Of a DNA stretch of 21,777 nucleotides, positions 1 through 7,840 are shown piece after piece (positions within the stretch are counted from its first letter, which is position 1; the number at the start of each line of letters is the position of its first letter). A program made the translations under genes and the position numbers. The notes under the pieces were generated by a model that was given only the letters and a program-made list of their open reading frames with translations, ran no database searches and was not told the origin of the DNA. The stretch is taken from the NCBI GenBank assembly GCA_046538375.1, contig JBKHJA010000038.1, positions 1-21,777 of the forward strand, read 5' to 3'. The stretch is from JBKHJA01 sp046538375. Lineage in GTDB: Bacteria > Acidobacteriota > Aminicenantia > Aminicenantales > Aminicenantaceae.

Positions 1-60
1 AATCTTCTATCCGTGCCCTTAACATTCCTGTTATGTCCGCACACACCTTAACATCTGCCG

Positions 61-138
61 GAAATTCGGGACATGTACCGATTTTTTTTCAAAATCGGTA
101 ACGTGTCCCTTGAATTTCCAGTACATGTCCCTGATTTC
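61..138. repeat. REP-like palindromic element with two competing hairpins
   Basis: An outer inverted repeat pairs 61-78 (GAAATTCGGGACATGTAC) with 121-138, 16 of 18 positions matching. An inner one pairs 68-85 with 91-109 (GGGACATGTACCGATTTT against its near complement) around a five-base loop of mostly T. The two share the GGGACATG arm, so only one can form at a time. The GGGACATG/CATGTCCC core recurs at 279-286 and 310-317, so this is a repeat family. Such short palindromes are often spread by REP-associated tyrosine transposases. No such gene is in the window, so that link is inference. Confidence 0.75.
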
Positions 139-166
139 TCCTCTTATCCATGACAAATTGAGCATG

Positions 167-236
167 TTTATGAATAATGCAGGTTAAAAAGGCCTTCCCA
201 GTTTTATGTGATCGATTAACCTGCATTATTCATAAA
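167..236. repeat. 70-bp element with perfect 21-bp inverted repeats
   Basis: Positions 167-187 and 216-236 are exact reverse complements over 21 bp, with the core word ATGAATAATGCAGGTTAA, separated by 28 bp. The same word recurs with small changes at 353-373 and at the far right end of the window (21731-21748 and, inverted, 21753-21762). It may be a minimal MITE-like element or the terminal repeat of an insertion sequence. No transposase is present, so the class is unknown. Confidence 0.8.
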
Positions 237-270
237 TTGAAGGTTTTCCCAGATGCAGTCATGAATTATG

Positions 271-324
271 GGAAATTAGGGACACGATCCCAATTTCAGA
301 AAATTGGGTCATGTCCCCAATTTC
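271..324. repeat. REP-like hairpin, second copy of the GGGACATG family
   Basis: The left arm from 271 (GGAAATTAGGGACACG, then CCCAATTT) pairs over about 26 bp with the right arm ending at 324 (ending CATGTCCCCAATTTCC), across a very short loop. The sequence family is that of 61-138, but the inner stem differs on both sides in a compensating way (CCCAATTT/AAATTGGG here, CCGATTTT/AAAATCGG there). This suggests the fold, not only the sequence, is retained. Confidence 0.7.
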
Positions 325-352
325 CTGCCTCATATACATTGTTTCCAGCGAA

Positions 353-373
353 TTCATGAATAATACAGGTTAA
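353..373 (+). repeat. Solo copy of the ATGAATAAT-CAGGTTAA repeat word
   Basis: TTCATGAATAATACAGGTTA, followed by A, matches the arm of the 167-236 element with two differences. A partial echo, GAATTTATGAAT, follows at 381-392. It sits about 45 bp upstream of the tetR promoter. Confidence 0.6.
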
Positions 374-418
374 TAAATCTGAATTTATGAATCTTTGTGA
401 TAAAAAGAATGAGGTCCC

Positions 419-447
419 TTGACACAACTGGGATGTACTTGTATAGT
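419..447 (+). promoter_or_regulatory. Consensus sigma-70 promoter for the efflux operon
   Basis: The -35 box TTGACA (419-424) is perfect. A 17-bp spacer (425-441) leads to the -10 box TATAGT (442-447, five of six). It lies 62 bp upstream of the TetR start and is the clear promoter for tetR and probably the whole efflux operon. The predicted transcription start, near 454, lies inside the operator at 449-483. Confidence 0.85.
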
Positions 448-448
448 G

Positions 449-483
449 ACTTATGAGTTTACATTTTAAACTTATAAGTTTAC
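449..483. promoter_or_regulatory. Probable TetR operator, two half-overlapping sites
   Basis: ACTTATGAGTTTAC (449-462) is repeated as ACTTATAAGTTTAC (470-483), 13 of 14 identical, exactly 21 bp apart or two helical turns. Each copy is centred on the palindrome ACTTATRAGT. The second is a perfect 14-bp palindrome, AAACTTATAAGTTT (468-481). The outer halves also form a 12-bp inverted repeat around a 7-bp spacer. The site begins two bases after the -10 box and covers the likely transcription start, the usual position for autorepression by a divergently or self-regulated TetR protein. That this TetR binds it is inferred from adjacency. Confidence 0.75.
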
Positions 484-508
484 TGAAGATACTCTTTGGT
501 ATAAGGAT

Positions 509-1186
509 ATGACTAAAACAGATTTAAGACTGGAAAGAAAAAAACAGAGATGGAAAGAAAACAGGCTGGACATCCTTAAAGCAGCAGAAGATGTATTTGT
601 CCAAAAAGGATATAACCTGGCGTCCATGGATGATATTGCCCATGGGGCTCAATTCTCCAAGGCCACTCTCTACCGTTATTTCAACAGCAAAAGGGATATA
701 TTCTTCGAGGTCATCCTGAATTCTTTTGAAGCGGTTATCATGAAGGTAAGGAAAATACAGGAAGAAGAAGGAAACGCTGAGCATAAACTGAAAGAGATCA
801 TTCGGTTTGCCCTTCGATTTTTTTACCAGAAAAAGCACATTTCCAGGATGTTTCTGATGGAGAAGTTTTTTATGAGAACGCTCCTTAAACTGAGTCCTGA
901 GAAAAAAGGGGCCCTTTCGGAGCAGGAGTTAGGATTTCTGGAAGGCATCCGGACAAAAAAAGAGAATATACTGAAGGTTATCATAGAAATACTGGAAGAA
1001 GGAATCAAAACCGGAGAATTCCGGAAAGTGAACGCCCATGATGCGGCCCATGCTTTTGAAGCCATGCTTCATGGTTTCTATTTCACCAAGTTCTGGTATG
1101 AGAAAGAGTATGACATAGATACGGGGATAAAATTGATCCGTGAATTTTTCCTTAAAGGAATCAGGAGAGAAAAAAAGCCTGAATAG
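509..1186 (+). CDS. TetR/AcrR-family transcriptional regulator
   Basis: This 225-residue protein has the standard TetR layout. A basic N-terminus is followed by a helix-turn-helix at about residues 21-65, including ILKAAEDVF, ASMDDIAHGAQFSKATLYRYF and NSKRDIF. An alpha-helical ligand and dimer domain of about 150 residues follows. It is the first gene of an efflux operon, with the channel gene starting 10 bp after its stop, so it most likely represses that operon and is relieved by a pump substrate. The ligand cannot be read from the sequence. ATG 509 is the only possible start: an in-frame stop lies at 467-469 with no ATG, GTG or TTG between it and 509, and none follows before the helix-turn-helix. 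Its Shine-Dalgarno (AAGGA, 503-507) lies only one or two bases from the ATG, which suggests weak translation and low regulator levels. Confidence 0.92.
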   Translation: MTKTDLRLERKKQRWKENRLDILKAAEDVFVQKGYNLASMDDIAHGAQFSKATLYRYFNSKRDIFFEVILNSFEAVIMKVRKIQEEEGNAEHKLKEIIRFALRFFYQKKHISRMFLMEKFFMRTLLKLSPEKKGALSEQELGFLEGIRTKKENILKVIIEILEEGIKTGEFRKVNAHDAAHAFEAMLHGFYFTKFWYEKEYDIDTGIKLIREFFLKGIRREKKPE

Positions 1187-1196
1187 GAGAATGAAT

Positions 1197-2537
1197 ATGC
1201 AGAAAGCAGGAAAAATTTTTTTGATAATGTGTTTGATATTGACTGCTGGGAACTTTGTTTATTCTCAGGAAAAACTCACCTTAACTCTTGAGGATAGTAT
1301 AGAGCTGGCTCTTTCACAGAATCCTTATCATCTTGCCTCTGAAGAGCGGGTGGAGGGAGCAAGACACAAGGTGAGAGAGGCAGTTTCCAACTTTCTTCCT
1401 TCTCTCAACGCCCAGGGCCTTCACACCTTGGACGAGAAGCTTTTTGTGCTGGAATTTCCGTCTTTTATACCCGGTCAGCCTCCCCAGAGAGTGGCTGTCG
1501 ATTTTACCAGGGACTACCAGTTCGCGCTATCTTTTTCAGTTCCCCTTTTTACCAGCGGGCGCTTAACAGCAGGCTTCAACCAGGCTAAATACAATCTCCT
1601 CTCCACCGAAGAATCGGTGAGACAATCCGAGCACACCACCGTTTTCAACATCAAGCAGGCTTTTTACAGAGTTCTGCTGGCTGGAGAGTTTGTCAAGGTG
1701 GCGAGGGAAGCGGTGGAGGTGGCTGAAAAGCATTTGCATAATGTGAAAAACATGTATGAAGTGGGGATGGCTTCCAAATTTGACCTTTTAAGGTCAGAAG
1801 TTCAGGTGGCCAACCTGAAGCCTCAGTTGATAAAAGCCCGCAACAGCTTGAAAATCGCTGAACTCGGTTTGAAGACTCTTCTGGGATTGGATCTTTCCCA
1901 GCCTGTGGAACTGAAAGGAGATCTGACCTACAAGCCTTATGAACCTGATCTAGAGAAGTGTCTGGCCAGGGCCCTTCAAAACCGTCCTGAAATAAGCCAG
2001 CTGAGGTATCAAAAGAAGATAGCAGGAGAGATGGTCAAAATGGCTAGAGCCTCAGGGCTTCCGTCTCTGGCCGTCTCAGGCACTTATAATTTCTGGGCCG
2101 ACCGATTCAACTTCCAGAAAGATACCTGGCAGAGCTACTATTCTGTGAATCTGGTCCTCACTGTCCCCATTTTTAACGGCTTTGCCAGTTGGACTCAGGT
2201 GGCTCAATCCAAATCTGCTATAAGGGAATTGGAGCTGACTCGAAAAGGAGTGGAGGAAAATATTAGATTTGAAGTGAGGCAGGCTGTCCTGAATTTGAAG
2301 GAGGCCAAAGAATCCCTTATCTCGCAGCAGAAGAATGTGGAGCAGGCCCAGGAAAGTCTGCGGATCGCTGAGTTGAATTTTTCTGAAGGCCTGGCCACTA
2401 CTCTTGACGTCAGTTCTGCTCAAGCCGCATTAAGCCAGGCCAAGACAAATTACTCTCAAGCACTCTATGATTATGTGGTTTCTCTAGCTCAATTGGATAA
2501 GGCTATGGGAGTGAGCAGGAGTGTGGAAGAGAAATAA
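1197..2537 (+). CDS. TolC-family outer-membrane efflux channel
   Basis: The product is a 446-residue precursor of a TolC/OEP-family outer-membrane factor, the exit duct of a tripartite efflux pump. It has a signal peptide (about residues 1-22, ending FVYSQ) and two similar halves, each with beta-strand segments (FALSFSVPLFTSGR in the first, YSVNLVLTVPIFNGFASW in the second) and long amphipathic coiled helices rich in Ala, Glu and Gln. Length fits the family's usual 420-480. The frame is open from ATG 1140 inside tetR, but the ribosome site AGGAGA (1185-1190) abuts ATG 1191 and is correctly spaced from ATG 1197, so 1197 is preferred. It follows tetR by 10 bp and precedes the adaptor by 39 bp, consistent with one transcript. 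Confidence 0.93.
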   Translation: MQKAGKIFLIMCLILTAGNFVYSQEKLTLTLEDSIELALSQNPYHLASEERVEGARHKVREAVSNFLPSLNAQGLHTLDEKLFVLEFPSFIPGQPPQRVAVDFTRDYQFALSFSVPLFTSGRLTAGFNQAKYNLLSTEESVRQSEHTTVFNIKQAFYRVLLAGEFVKVAREAVEVAEKHLHNVKNMYEVGMASKFDLLRSEVQVANLKPQLIKARNSLKIAELGLKTLLGLDLSQPVELKGDLTYKPYEPDLEKCLARALQNRPEISQLRYQKKIAGEMVKMARASGLPSLAVSGTYNFWADRFNFQKDTWQSYYSVNLVLTVPIFNGFASWTQVAQSKSAIRELELTRKGVEENIRFEVRQAVLNLKEAKESLISQQKNVEQAQESLRIAELNFSEGLATTLDVSSAQAALSQAKTNYSQALYDYVVSLAQLDKAMGVSRSVEEK

Positions 2538-2576
2538 GGTTAAATTTGCCTGGACGAAGATGTACGGAGGAATAAA

Positions 2577-3686
2577 ATGAAAATAAGCATTGAGCCAAAA
2601 GTTTTTGCGGCCGTATTCCTTGTCTTTTCTCTTTTTTCCTGTGGACCTCAGAACCAGGAGCAGAAAGTTGAGGAGGAATCCTTTGGTGCTACCCCGGTCA
2701 AGGTGTTCAAGGTAAGAAAGCAGAGGATATCCGAGAAACTTCACTATACAGGAATTATAGAACCCTGGAATAAGATAAATATCACTCCAGATATCGCAGG
2801 GAAAGTGGCCAAGATTTATGTGGAGGAAGGACAGAAAGTCAGGAAGGGCCAGTTGTTGGCTGAACTGGACACCCGGACAACGCGCCTTCAGCTCGAACAG
2901 GCCCAAGCAGCATTGGCTGTGGCTGAAGCCAACCATAAGGATGCCCAGCGGAACATGGAGAGGATGGAACGGCTGCAGCAGGAGAAGGCTGTTTCTGATC
3001 AGCAGTATGAGAAAATCCGGTTGGCCTATGAAGCGGCCGAAGCCCAGCTTCAGCAGGCCAGGGCTTCTTTGAACCTGGCCCGCCATAATCTGGAAGTTTC
3101 TTTGATGAGAGCTCCTTTCGACGGAGTGGTGGCTTCCAAGAATGCCGATGTTGGGGATGTTATCAATCCCATGATGGGAGGTTTCTCACCCACCAGTGGT
3201 GTTCTGACATTGATGGATTTTTATGGAGTCAAGATCGAGGTGGATGTTTCCCATAAAGATATAGTCCGCATCCAAAAAGGCCAGCCTGCCCTGCTCCAGG
3301 TCGATGTTTTTCCAGACAGGGTCTTTAAAGGTCAGGTGAGTGTGGTTAACCAGACCGCTGATCCGTTGACCAAGAAGTTCAAGGTGGTGGTGAGAGTGGA
3401 TAATCCGGACCTGCGGCTTCGTCCCAACACCTTTGGAGAAGTAACCCTGGAAGTGAGCACTCATGAGCAGGCTTTGGTTATGCCCCAAAAGGCTGTTGTG
3501 GAGGATCAATTTGTTTTTGTTGCTCAACAGAATAAGGCTTTAAGAAGAAAAGTCACCTTAGGTCTCCAGAATGCGGAGATGGTGGAGGTGGTCGACGGTG
3601 TTGCCGAGGGAGACATGGTTATTGTGAAAGGGAATTACGGCCTCGTGGATGGCGCTGAGGTCTCCATTGAAGAGGGTACACAATGA
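2577..3686 (+). CDS. RND efflux periplasmic adaptor (membrane fusion lipoprotein)
   Basis: This is a 369-residue HlyD/AcrA-type adaptor that would bridge the inner-membrane pump and TolC channel. The signal sequence ends in a lipobox, LFSC, with Cys22 as predicted lipidation site, followed by a polar GPQNQEQK linker. The split biotinyl-lipoyl-like domain is visible as PDIAGKVAKIYVEEGQKVRKG and, after the hairpin, MRAPFDGVVASKNADVGDVI. Between them lies an Ala/Gln/Glu-rich alpha-helical hairpin at about 100-165. Beta-barrel and membrane-proximal domains follow. GGAGG at 2566-2570 is six bases from ATG 2577. Its stop overlaps the pump start (ATGA at 3683-3686), indicating translational coupling and fixed stoichiometry. 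Confidence 0.93.
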   Translation: MKISIEPKVFAAVFLVFSLFSCGPQNQEQKVEEESFGATPVKVFKVRKQRISEKLHYTGIIEPWNKINITPDIAGKVAKIYVEEGQKVRKGQLLAELDTRTTRLQLEQAQAALAVAEANHKDAQRNMERMERLQQEKAVSDQQYEKIRLAYEAAEAQLQQARASLNLARHNLEVSLMRAPFDGVVASKNADVGDVINPMMGGFSPTSGVLTLMDFYGVKIEVDVSHKDIVRIQKGQPALLQVDVFPDRVFKGQVSVVNQTADPLTKKFKVVVRVDNPDLRLRPNTFGEVTLEVSTHEQALVMPQKAVVEDQFVFVAQQNKALRRKVTLGLQNAEMVEVVDGVAEGDMVIVKGNYGLVDGAEVSIEEGTQ

Positions 3687-6600
3687 AAATACCAGAGTTT
3701 TCTGTTAACAGAAAAGTGACCACCGCTATGCTGGCCATGATTCTGGTGGTCCTGGGTATCATCACTTTTACCAGGCTGGGATTGGATTTTTTCCCTGACA
3801 TTGAATTTCCTACCGTATCTGTTATCACCGTGTACAGCGGTGCTTCTTCAGAAGACATCGAGAACACCATCACCAAACCGCTTGAGGAAATCATAAGTTC
3901 GGTCAACCGGGTAAAAAAGGTGAACTCCATAACTTCTGAAAGTGCCTCGGTGATCATGATCGAGTTTGAATGGGGGACCAACCTGGATTTTGCTGCTCAA
4001 GATGTCAGAGATCAGATTGGCCTTTACCGCAATTTTCTTCCCGAAGAAGCCCAGGATCCTCTGGTGGTGAAATTCAGCATATCCCAGATACCGGTCATTT
4101 TTTACGGGGTTACCGGGAATCGTCCTGTTTTTGAGCTTAAGGAAATGATAGAAGATGAAGTGGTGGGACGTCTGGAGAGGATCGATGGGGTGGCCTCTGC
4201 CCCGGTTTATTCCACAGAAATCAGAGAAATCTTGGTCAACGTGGATAAAGCAGCCCTTGAATCCCGGAGTCTGTCGTTGGATCAGATTCTCCTGGCCCTC
4301 CGGATGGAAAACCTTAATCTCCCGGCTGGACATATTGTGGAGCGGCATTCTGATTTTCTGGTAAGGACTCTGGGAGAATTCCAGAACTTGACTGATATTC
4401 GCCGCACCATCATCGGATCAACTTCAAACGGAGAGCCGGTTTACCTGCAGGATGTGGCCGAGGTCAAAGATGCCATGAAAGAAACAAGGTTCATAGCCCG
4501 CATCCAGGGACAAAAAGGCATATTTTTGATTGTCAACAAGCGGTCAGGAGCCAACACGGTCATTGCCGTGGAAGCGGTTAAGAGAGAATTGGCAAGAATC
4601 CAGAAAACCCTTCCTTCTGATGTGGAGTTTTTCACCTTCATGGATCAATCGGAGATGATTCAAAGGGTGATCCGCCGCACCGCCAACAATGCCCTGGTGG
4701 GCGGAGTACTGGCCATATTTTTTATCTTTATTTTCCTCCGTAACTGGCGGCCCACCATCACCATTTTTCTGGCCATCCCTCTCTCTGTGATCACCACCTT
4801 TATCGCCTTTTATGTGGCTGGATACACCATCAACCTGCTGACTTTGGGGGGACTGGCTTTAGGTATAGGAATGCTGGTGGACAATGCGGTGGTGGTTATC
4901 GAAAATATATTTCGCCATCTGGAAGAGGGAGAAGAAAAAAATATGGCTGCAAAACTCGGCGCCTCCGAGGTGGGCATGGCCATCACCGCTTCCACCCTGA
5001 CCACCATTGCTGTTTTCTTCCCCATGGTCTTTGCCCGGGGAATAACCGGGAGCATGACCCGAGGATTGGCTTTGGCCATTGCCTTTTCTCTTCTGGCCTC
5101 TCTTTTTGTGGCTCTGACCGTGGTTCCTATGGTGGCCTCTCTCATTTTCAAAGCCAACAACAAGAGAGGGACACCAGACAAGAACAAGAATAAGAGAAGA
5201 ATAGAATTTGAGAAGGCCAGGAATTTCTACCGGAAGGTCCTTCATCAGACCCTTCGCCGGCGGTGGTGGGTTCTGGGCGGAGCCCTGGCTCTGTTTATAA
5301 TCTCCATGGCCGTTATTCCTTTTCTGGGGACAGAATTCATGCCCGCCATGGATCGGGACATGATCATCCTCAAGGTGATCATGCCGGTGGGAACATCTCT
5401 TGAGGAAACAGATCGGGTGGTGACCATGGTGGAAAATTTAATGGTACAGCAGCCCGGCATAGAGACAGTTTCCGTTCAAGCCGGATCCCAGGCTGAGGAG
5501 AATCCAGCTGACATGGCCGGGGGGGTGAGCACCACCGGAACTCACGAAGGTCTGATCTGGGTGGGATTGGTCAACAAGAGTGAAAGAGAGCTCTCCGATA
5601 CCAAGATACTGGAAAAGATTCGAAGTCAGCTGCCCCGAATGACGGGAGTGAAGTTCGAAGCCGTGGACCTGGGCGAAGCCATGATGAGCGGTGTTCAAGC
5701 ACCGGTGGAGATAAAGATTTTTGGGAAAGATCTTGAGCTTCTCAAAAGCACAGCCGATTCCATGGTGGGGAGAATCCAGGATATAGAAGGATTAAGAGAT
5801 GTCACCCACAGTTTAGTTGAAGGAAAACCAGAGTATCATATCCGGATAAACCGGGAGCAGGCTTCCCGGTTGGGATTGATGGTGAATAAGGTGGCCCACA
5901 CAGTTCAAACCGCTTCCCTGGGAAAAGTGGCCACCCGGTTCCGGGAAAGGGATGAGGAGGTGGACATCCGGGTGAGGTTTAAGGAGAAGTTCAGAGACAG
6001 CCTGGACGATATTCGAAATATCCCTATTTTAACTCCCACCAACAAAGTTATCCACCTGGATCAGGTGGCTGAGATCACCCAAGGGGAAGGCCCTATCCGG
6101 ATTACAAGAGAGAACCAGGCCCGGCAGGTGGCGGTCACAGCCAATATCGCGGGCAGGGATTTAGGAAGTGTTATCCGGGATATAAGAGCAAGAATTGCCG
6201 GCATGGAGAGAGCACTTCCTCCGGGCTATTTCATCGAATTTGGGGGCGAATTTGAACAGATGCAGGAAGCCTTTATGATCATGGCCGGCGCTTTTGCCCT
6301 GGCTACTCTTCTGGTTTATATGATCATGGCTTCCCAGTTCGAATCCTTTATACATCCCTTTGTGATCATGTTCACCATTCCCCTGGCTCTTATCGGGGTG
6401 ATATTGGCCCTGCTCATCACCGGTAAAGCGGTAAACCTTCCTTCCCTGATTGGGTTTGTGATGCTGGCAGGAATTGCGGTCAATAACGGAATCGTGATGG
6501 TGGATTATATCAACCAGTTGTGGCGGAAAGGGATAGAAAAGAAGGAGGCTATTCTTCAAGGCTGCACGGTCCGGCTTCGTCCGGTGTTGATCACCGCCTG

Positions 6601-6775
6601 CACCACCATCCTGGGGATGCTGCCCATGGCCCTGAGCACTTCGGAAGGAGCGGAAATGAGAGCGCCCATGGCCATCGCCGTCATAGGCGGGCTGGTGGCC
6701 ACCACTTTTCTCACCCTTTTTGTGATCCCCATCATCTACAGCGTGGTGAACCGGGTTAAGTTTAAAGAAGTTTAA
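3683..6775 (+). CDS. RND-family (HAE1-type) efflux pump, inner membrane
   Basis: At 1030 residues this is full length for an AcrB-like pump: twelve predicted membrane segments, with large periplasmic loops after TM1 and TM7. Family motifs include FPDIEFPTVSVITVYSGAS after TM1, GGLALGIGMLVDNAVVVIEN in TM4 and GFVMLAGIAVNNGIVMVDY in TM10. In AcrB the proton relay is Asp407, Asp408 and Lys940. Here the first Asp is kept (D400), the second position is Asn401 and the lysine position is Asn934. The same pattern occurs in many non-proteobacterial RND pumps, so this is a subfamily mark rather than damage. It should expel amphiphilic compounds driven by an ion gradient. Substrate and coupling ion cannot be inferred. 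No strong terminator follows the stop. Confidence 0.93.
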   Translation: MKIPEFSVNRKVTTAMLAMILVVLGIITFTRLGLDFFPDIEFPTVSVITVYSGASSEDIENTITKPLEEIISSVNRVKKVNSITSESASVIMIEFEWGTNLDFAAQDVRDQIGLYRNFLPEEAQDPLVVKFSISQIPVIFYGVTGNRPVFELKEMIEDEVVGRLERIDGVASAPVYSTEIREILVNVDKAALESRSLSLDQILLALRMENLNLPAGHIVERHSDFLVRTLGEFQNLTDIRRTIIGSTSNGEPVYLQDVAEVKDAMKETRFIARIQGQKGIFLIVNKRSGANTVIAVEAVKRELARIQKTLPSDVEFFTFMDQSEMIQRVIRRTANNALVGGVLAIFFIFIFLRNWRPTITIFLAIPLSVITTFIAFYVAGYTINLLTLGGLALGIGMLVDNAVVVIENIFRHLEEGEEKNMAAKLGASEVGMAITASTLTTIAVFFPMVFARGITGSMTRGLALAIAFSLLASLFVALTVVPMVASLIFKANNKRGTPDKNKNKRRIEFEKARNFYRKVLHQTLRRRWWVLGGALALFIISMAVIPFLGTEFMPAMDRDMIILKVIMPVGTSLEETDRVVTMVENLMVQQPGIETVSVQAGSQAEENPADMAGGVSTTGTHEGLIWVGLVNKSERELSDTKILEKIRSQLPRMTGVKFEAVDLGEAMMSGVQAPVEIKIFGKDLELLKSTADSMVGRIQDIEGLRDVTHSLVEGKPEYHIRINREQASRLGLMVNKVAHTVQTASLGKVATRFRERDEEVDIRVRFKEKFRDSLDDIRNIPILTPTNKVIHLDQVAEITQGEGPIRITRENQARQVAVTANIAGRDLGSVIRDIRARIAGMERALPPGYFIEFGGEFEQMQEAFMIMAGAFALATLLVYMIMASQFESFIHPFVIMFTIPLALIGVILALLITGKAVNLPSLIGFVMLAGIAVNNGIVMVDYINQLWRKGIEKKEAILQGCTVRLRPVLITACTTILGMLPMALSTSEGAEMRAPMAIAVIGGLVATTFLTLFVIPIIYSVVNRVKFKEV

Positions 6776-6818
6776 TCTGTTACCGGATTTGTAGGAACTA
6801 TATAAAAATATAGGGAAC

Positions 6819-6847
6819 TTCACTCAATATCCCTTTGTTGATAGAAT
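6819..6847 (+). promoter_or_regulatory. Possible promoter for the first TPR protein
   Basis: TTCACT (6819-6824), 17 bp, then TAGAAT (6842-6847), continuing as AGAGAA. The arrangement resembles the tRNA promoter at 13309 (TTTACT, 17 bp, TATAATAGAGAA). It would place the transcription start at about 6854, right at the ribosome site, leaving a leader of only some 16 bases, so it is uncertain. TATAAA at 6801-6806 is an alternative -10 without a good -35. Confidence 0.35.
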
Positions 6848-6869
6848 AGAGAAAGAGGAGGATTTGAGG

Positions 6870-7835
6870 ATGAAAGAAATCAAAGTTTCCATATTATTTT
6901 TTCTCTTCATTGCCTTTTTTTCCAGTTTTCTCATGTCTCAGGAAGGAAGAGGCCAGGCAAGACTGAAGGGAGTGGTGGTGGATAAAGAAGGAAATCCCGT
7001 TGAAGGAGCAAAGGTTGAGCTTGAATCACTGGTGCATGAACTTACCATGACCACAAAGACAAATGAAAAAGGAATATGGTCTTTTATTGGCCTGGGGAGA
7101 ACAGTGGTGAGAATAAAGGCTTCCAAGGAAGGCTATGATCCCACCATCATTCCAGAACTTGAGGTCAGCGCAATCAAGAATCCAGATCAGGAGATCGTTT
7201 TAAAGAAAATCACAGATGTGGAAAGGCTGGAGAGAGAAAGCCCCAAAGAATTGTACCTCAAGGGAGAAAAATTATACAACCAGGAAGAATATGAAAAAGC
7301 CCTTGATGTTTTCAAAGAATTCGTTGAAAAACAGCCAGATTTGTATGAAGCAAGAGTCAGTATGGGCAACTGCTATATAAAATTAAAACAATATGATAAA
7401 GCCATCCAAGAATTTGAATTTGTTTTGGATAAGCTGGAGGAAGAAAAAGAGGATCTCAAAGGAAATGAAACTGCAGCATCCATATATGCCAGTCTTGGCG
7501 AGCTGTATATGGATAAAAATGATTTTGACAGAGCAAAAGATTATTTTGAAAAATCAATTGATATTGATCCCTCAGACCATGCTTTATCCTATAATGTTGC
7601 GGAAATTCTTTTTAACTCCAACAAAATTGATGAAGCCATTCAGTATTACCAGTTAACCGCTGAAATAAAACCTGATTGGCCGAATTCTTATTTAAAATTG
7701 GGATACTGTTATTTGAACAAGGGAGAAATGAGAAAAGCTATTGATTATTTGAATAAATTTGTGGAATTAAGCCCTCAGGATGACCCTCAAGTCAATGCTG
7801 TTAAAAATCTGATAAAACAGTTAGAAAAGAAGTAA
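6870..7835 (+). CDS. Secreted carboxypeptidase-regulatory domain / TPR protein (paralog A)
   Basis: The product has 321 residues. A signal peptide (about 1-22, ending FLMSQ) leads to a carboxypeptidase-regulatory-like beta-sandwich (about 29-105: LKGVVVDKEGNPVEGAKVELES, then SKEGYDPTIIPELEV). At least four tetratricopeptide repeats follow, such as KGEKLYNQEEYEKALDVF, YASLGELYMDKNDFDRAKDY and KLGYCYLNKGEMRKAIDY. TPRs bind protein partners, so it is probably a periplasmic or surface scaffold. The partner is unknown. It is clearly paralogous to the gene at 17408, sharing domain order, length and TPR register. The frame also allows TTG 6864, but GAGGAGG (6855-6861) is correctly spaced only from ATG 6870. 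It converges on the next gene with five bases between stop codons and no terminator, so the two transcripts probably overlap. Confidence 0.85.
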   Translation: MKEIKVSILFFLFIAFFSSFLMSQEGRGQARLKGVVVDKEGNPVEGAKVELESLVHELTMTTKTNEKGIWSFIGLGRTVVRIKASKEGYDPTIIPELEVSAIKNPDQEIVLKKITDVERLERESPKELYLKGEKLYNQEEYEKALDVFKEFVEKQPDLYEARVSMGNCYIKLKQYDKAIQEFEFVLDKLEEEKEDLKGNETAASIYASLGELYMDKNDFDRAKDYFEKSIDIDPSDHALSYNVAEILFNSNKIDEAIQYYQLTAEIKPDWPNSYLKLGYCYLNKGEMRKAIDYLNKFVELSPQDDPQVNAVKNLIKQLEKK

Positions 7836-7840
7836 AAATT

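Noticed and set aside
1..60. Possible 3' end of an upstream gene at the left edge
   Set aside because: No convincing coding signal in any frame; the sequence leads straight into repeats.
177..359. 60-codon frame within the left-end repeats
   Set aside because: It runs through the palindromic elements and has no protein-like features or ribosome site.
6864..6866. TTG start two codons upstream for TPR protein A
   Set aside because: The GAGGAGG site lies only two bases away, whereas ATG 6870 is at the normal eight-base spacing.
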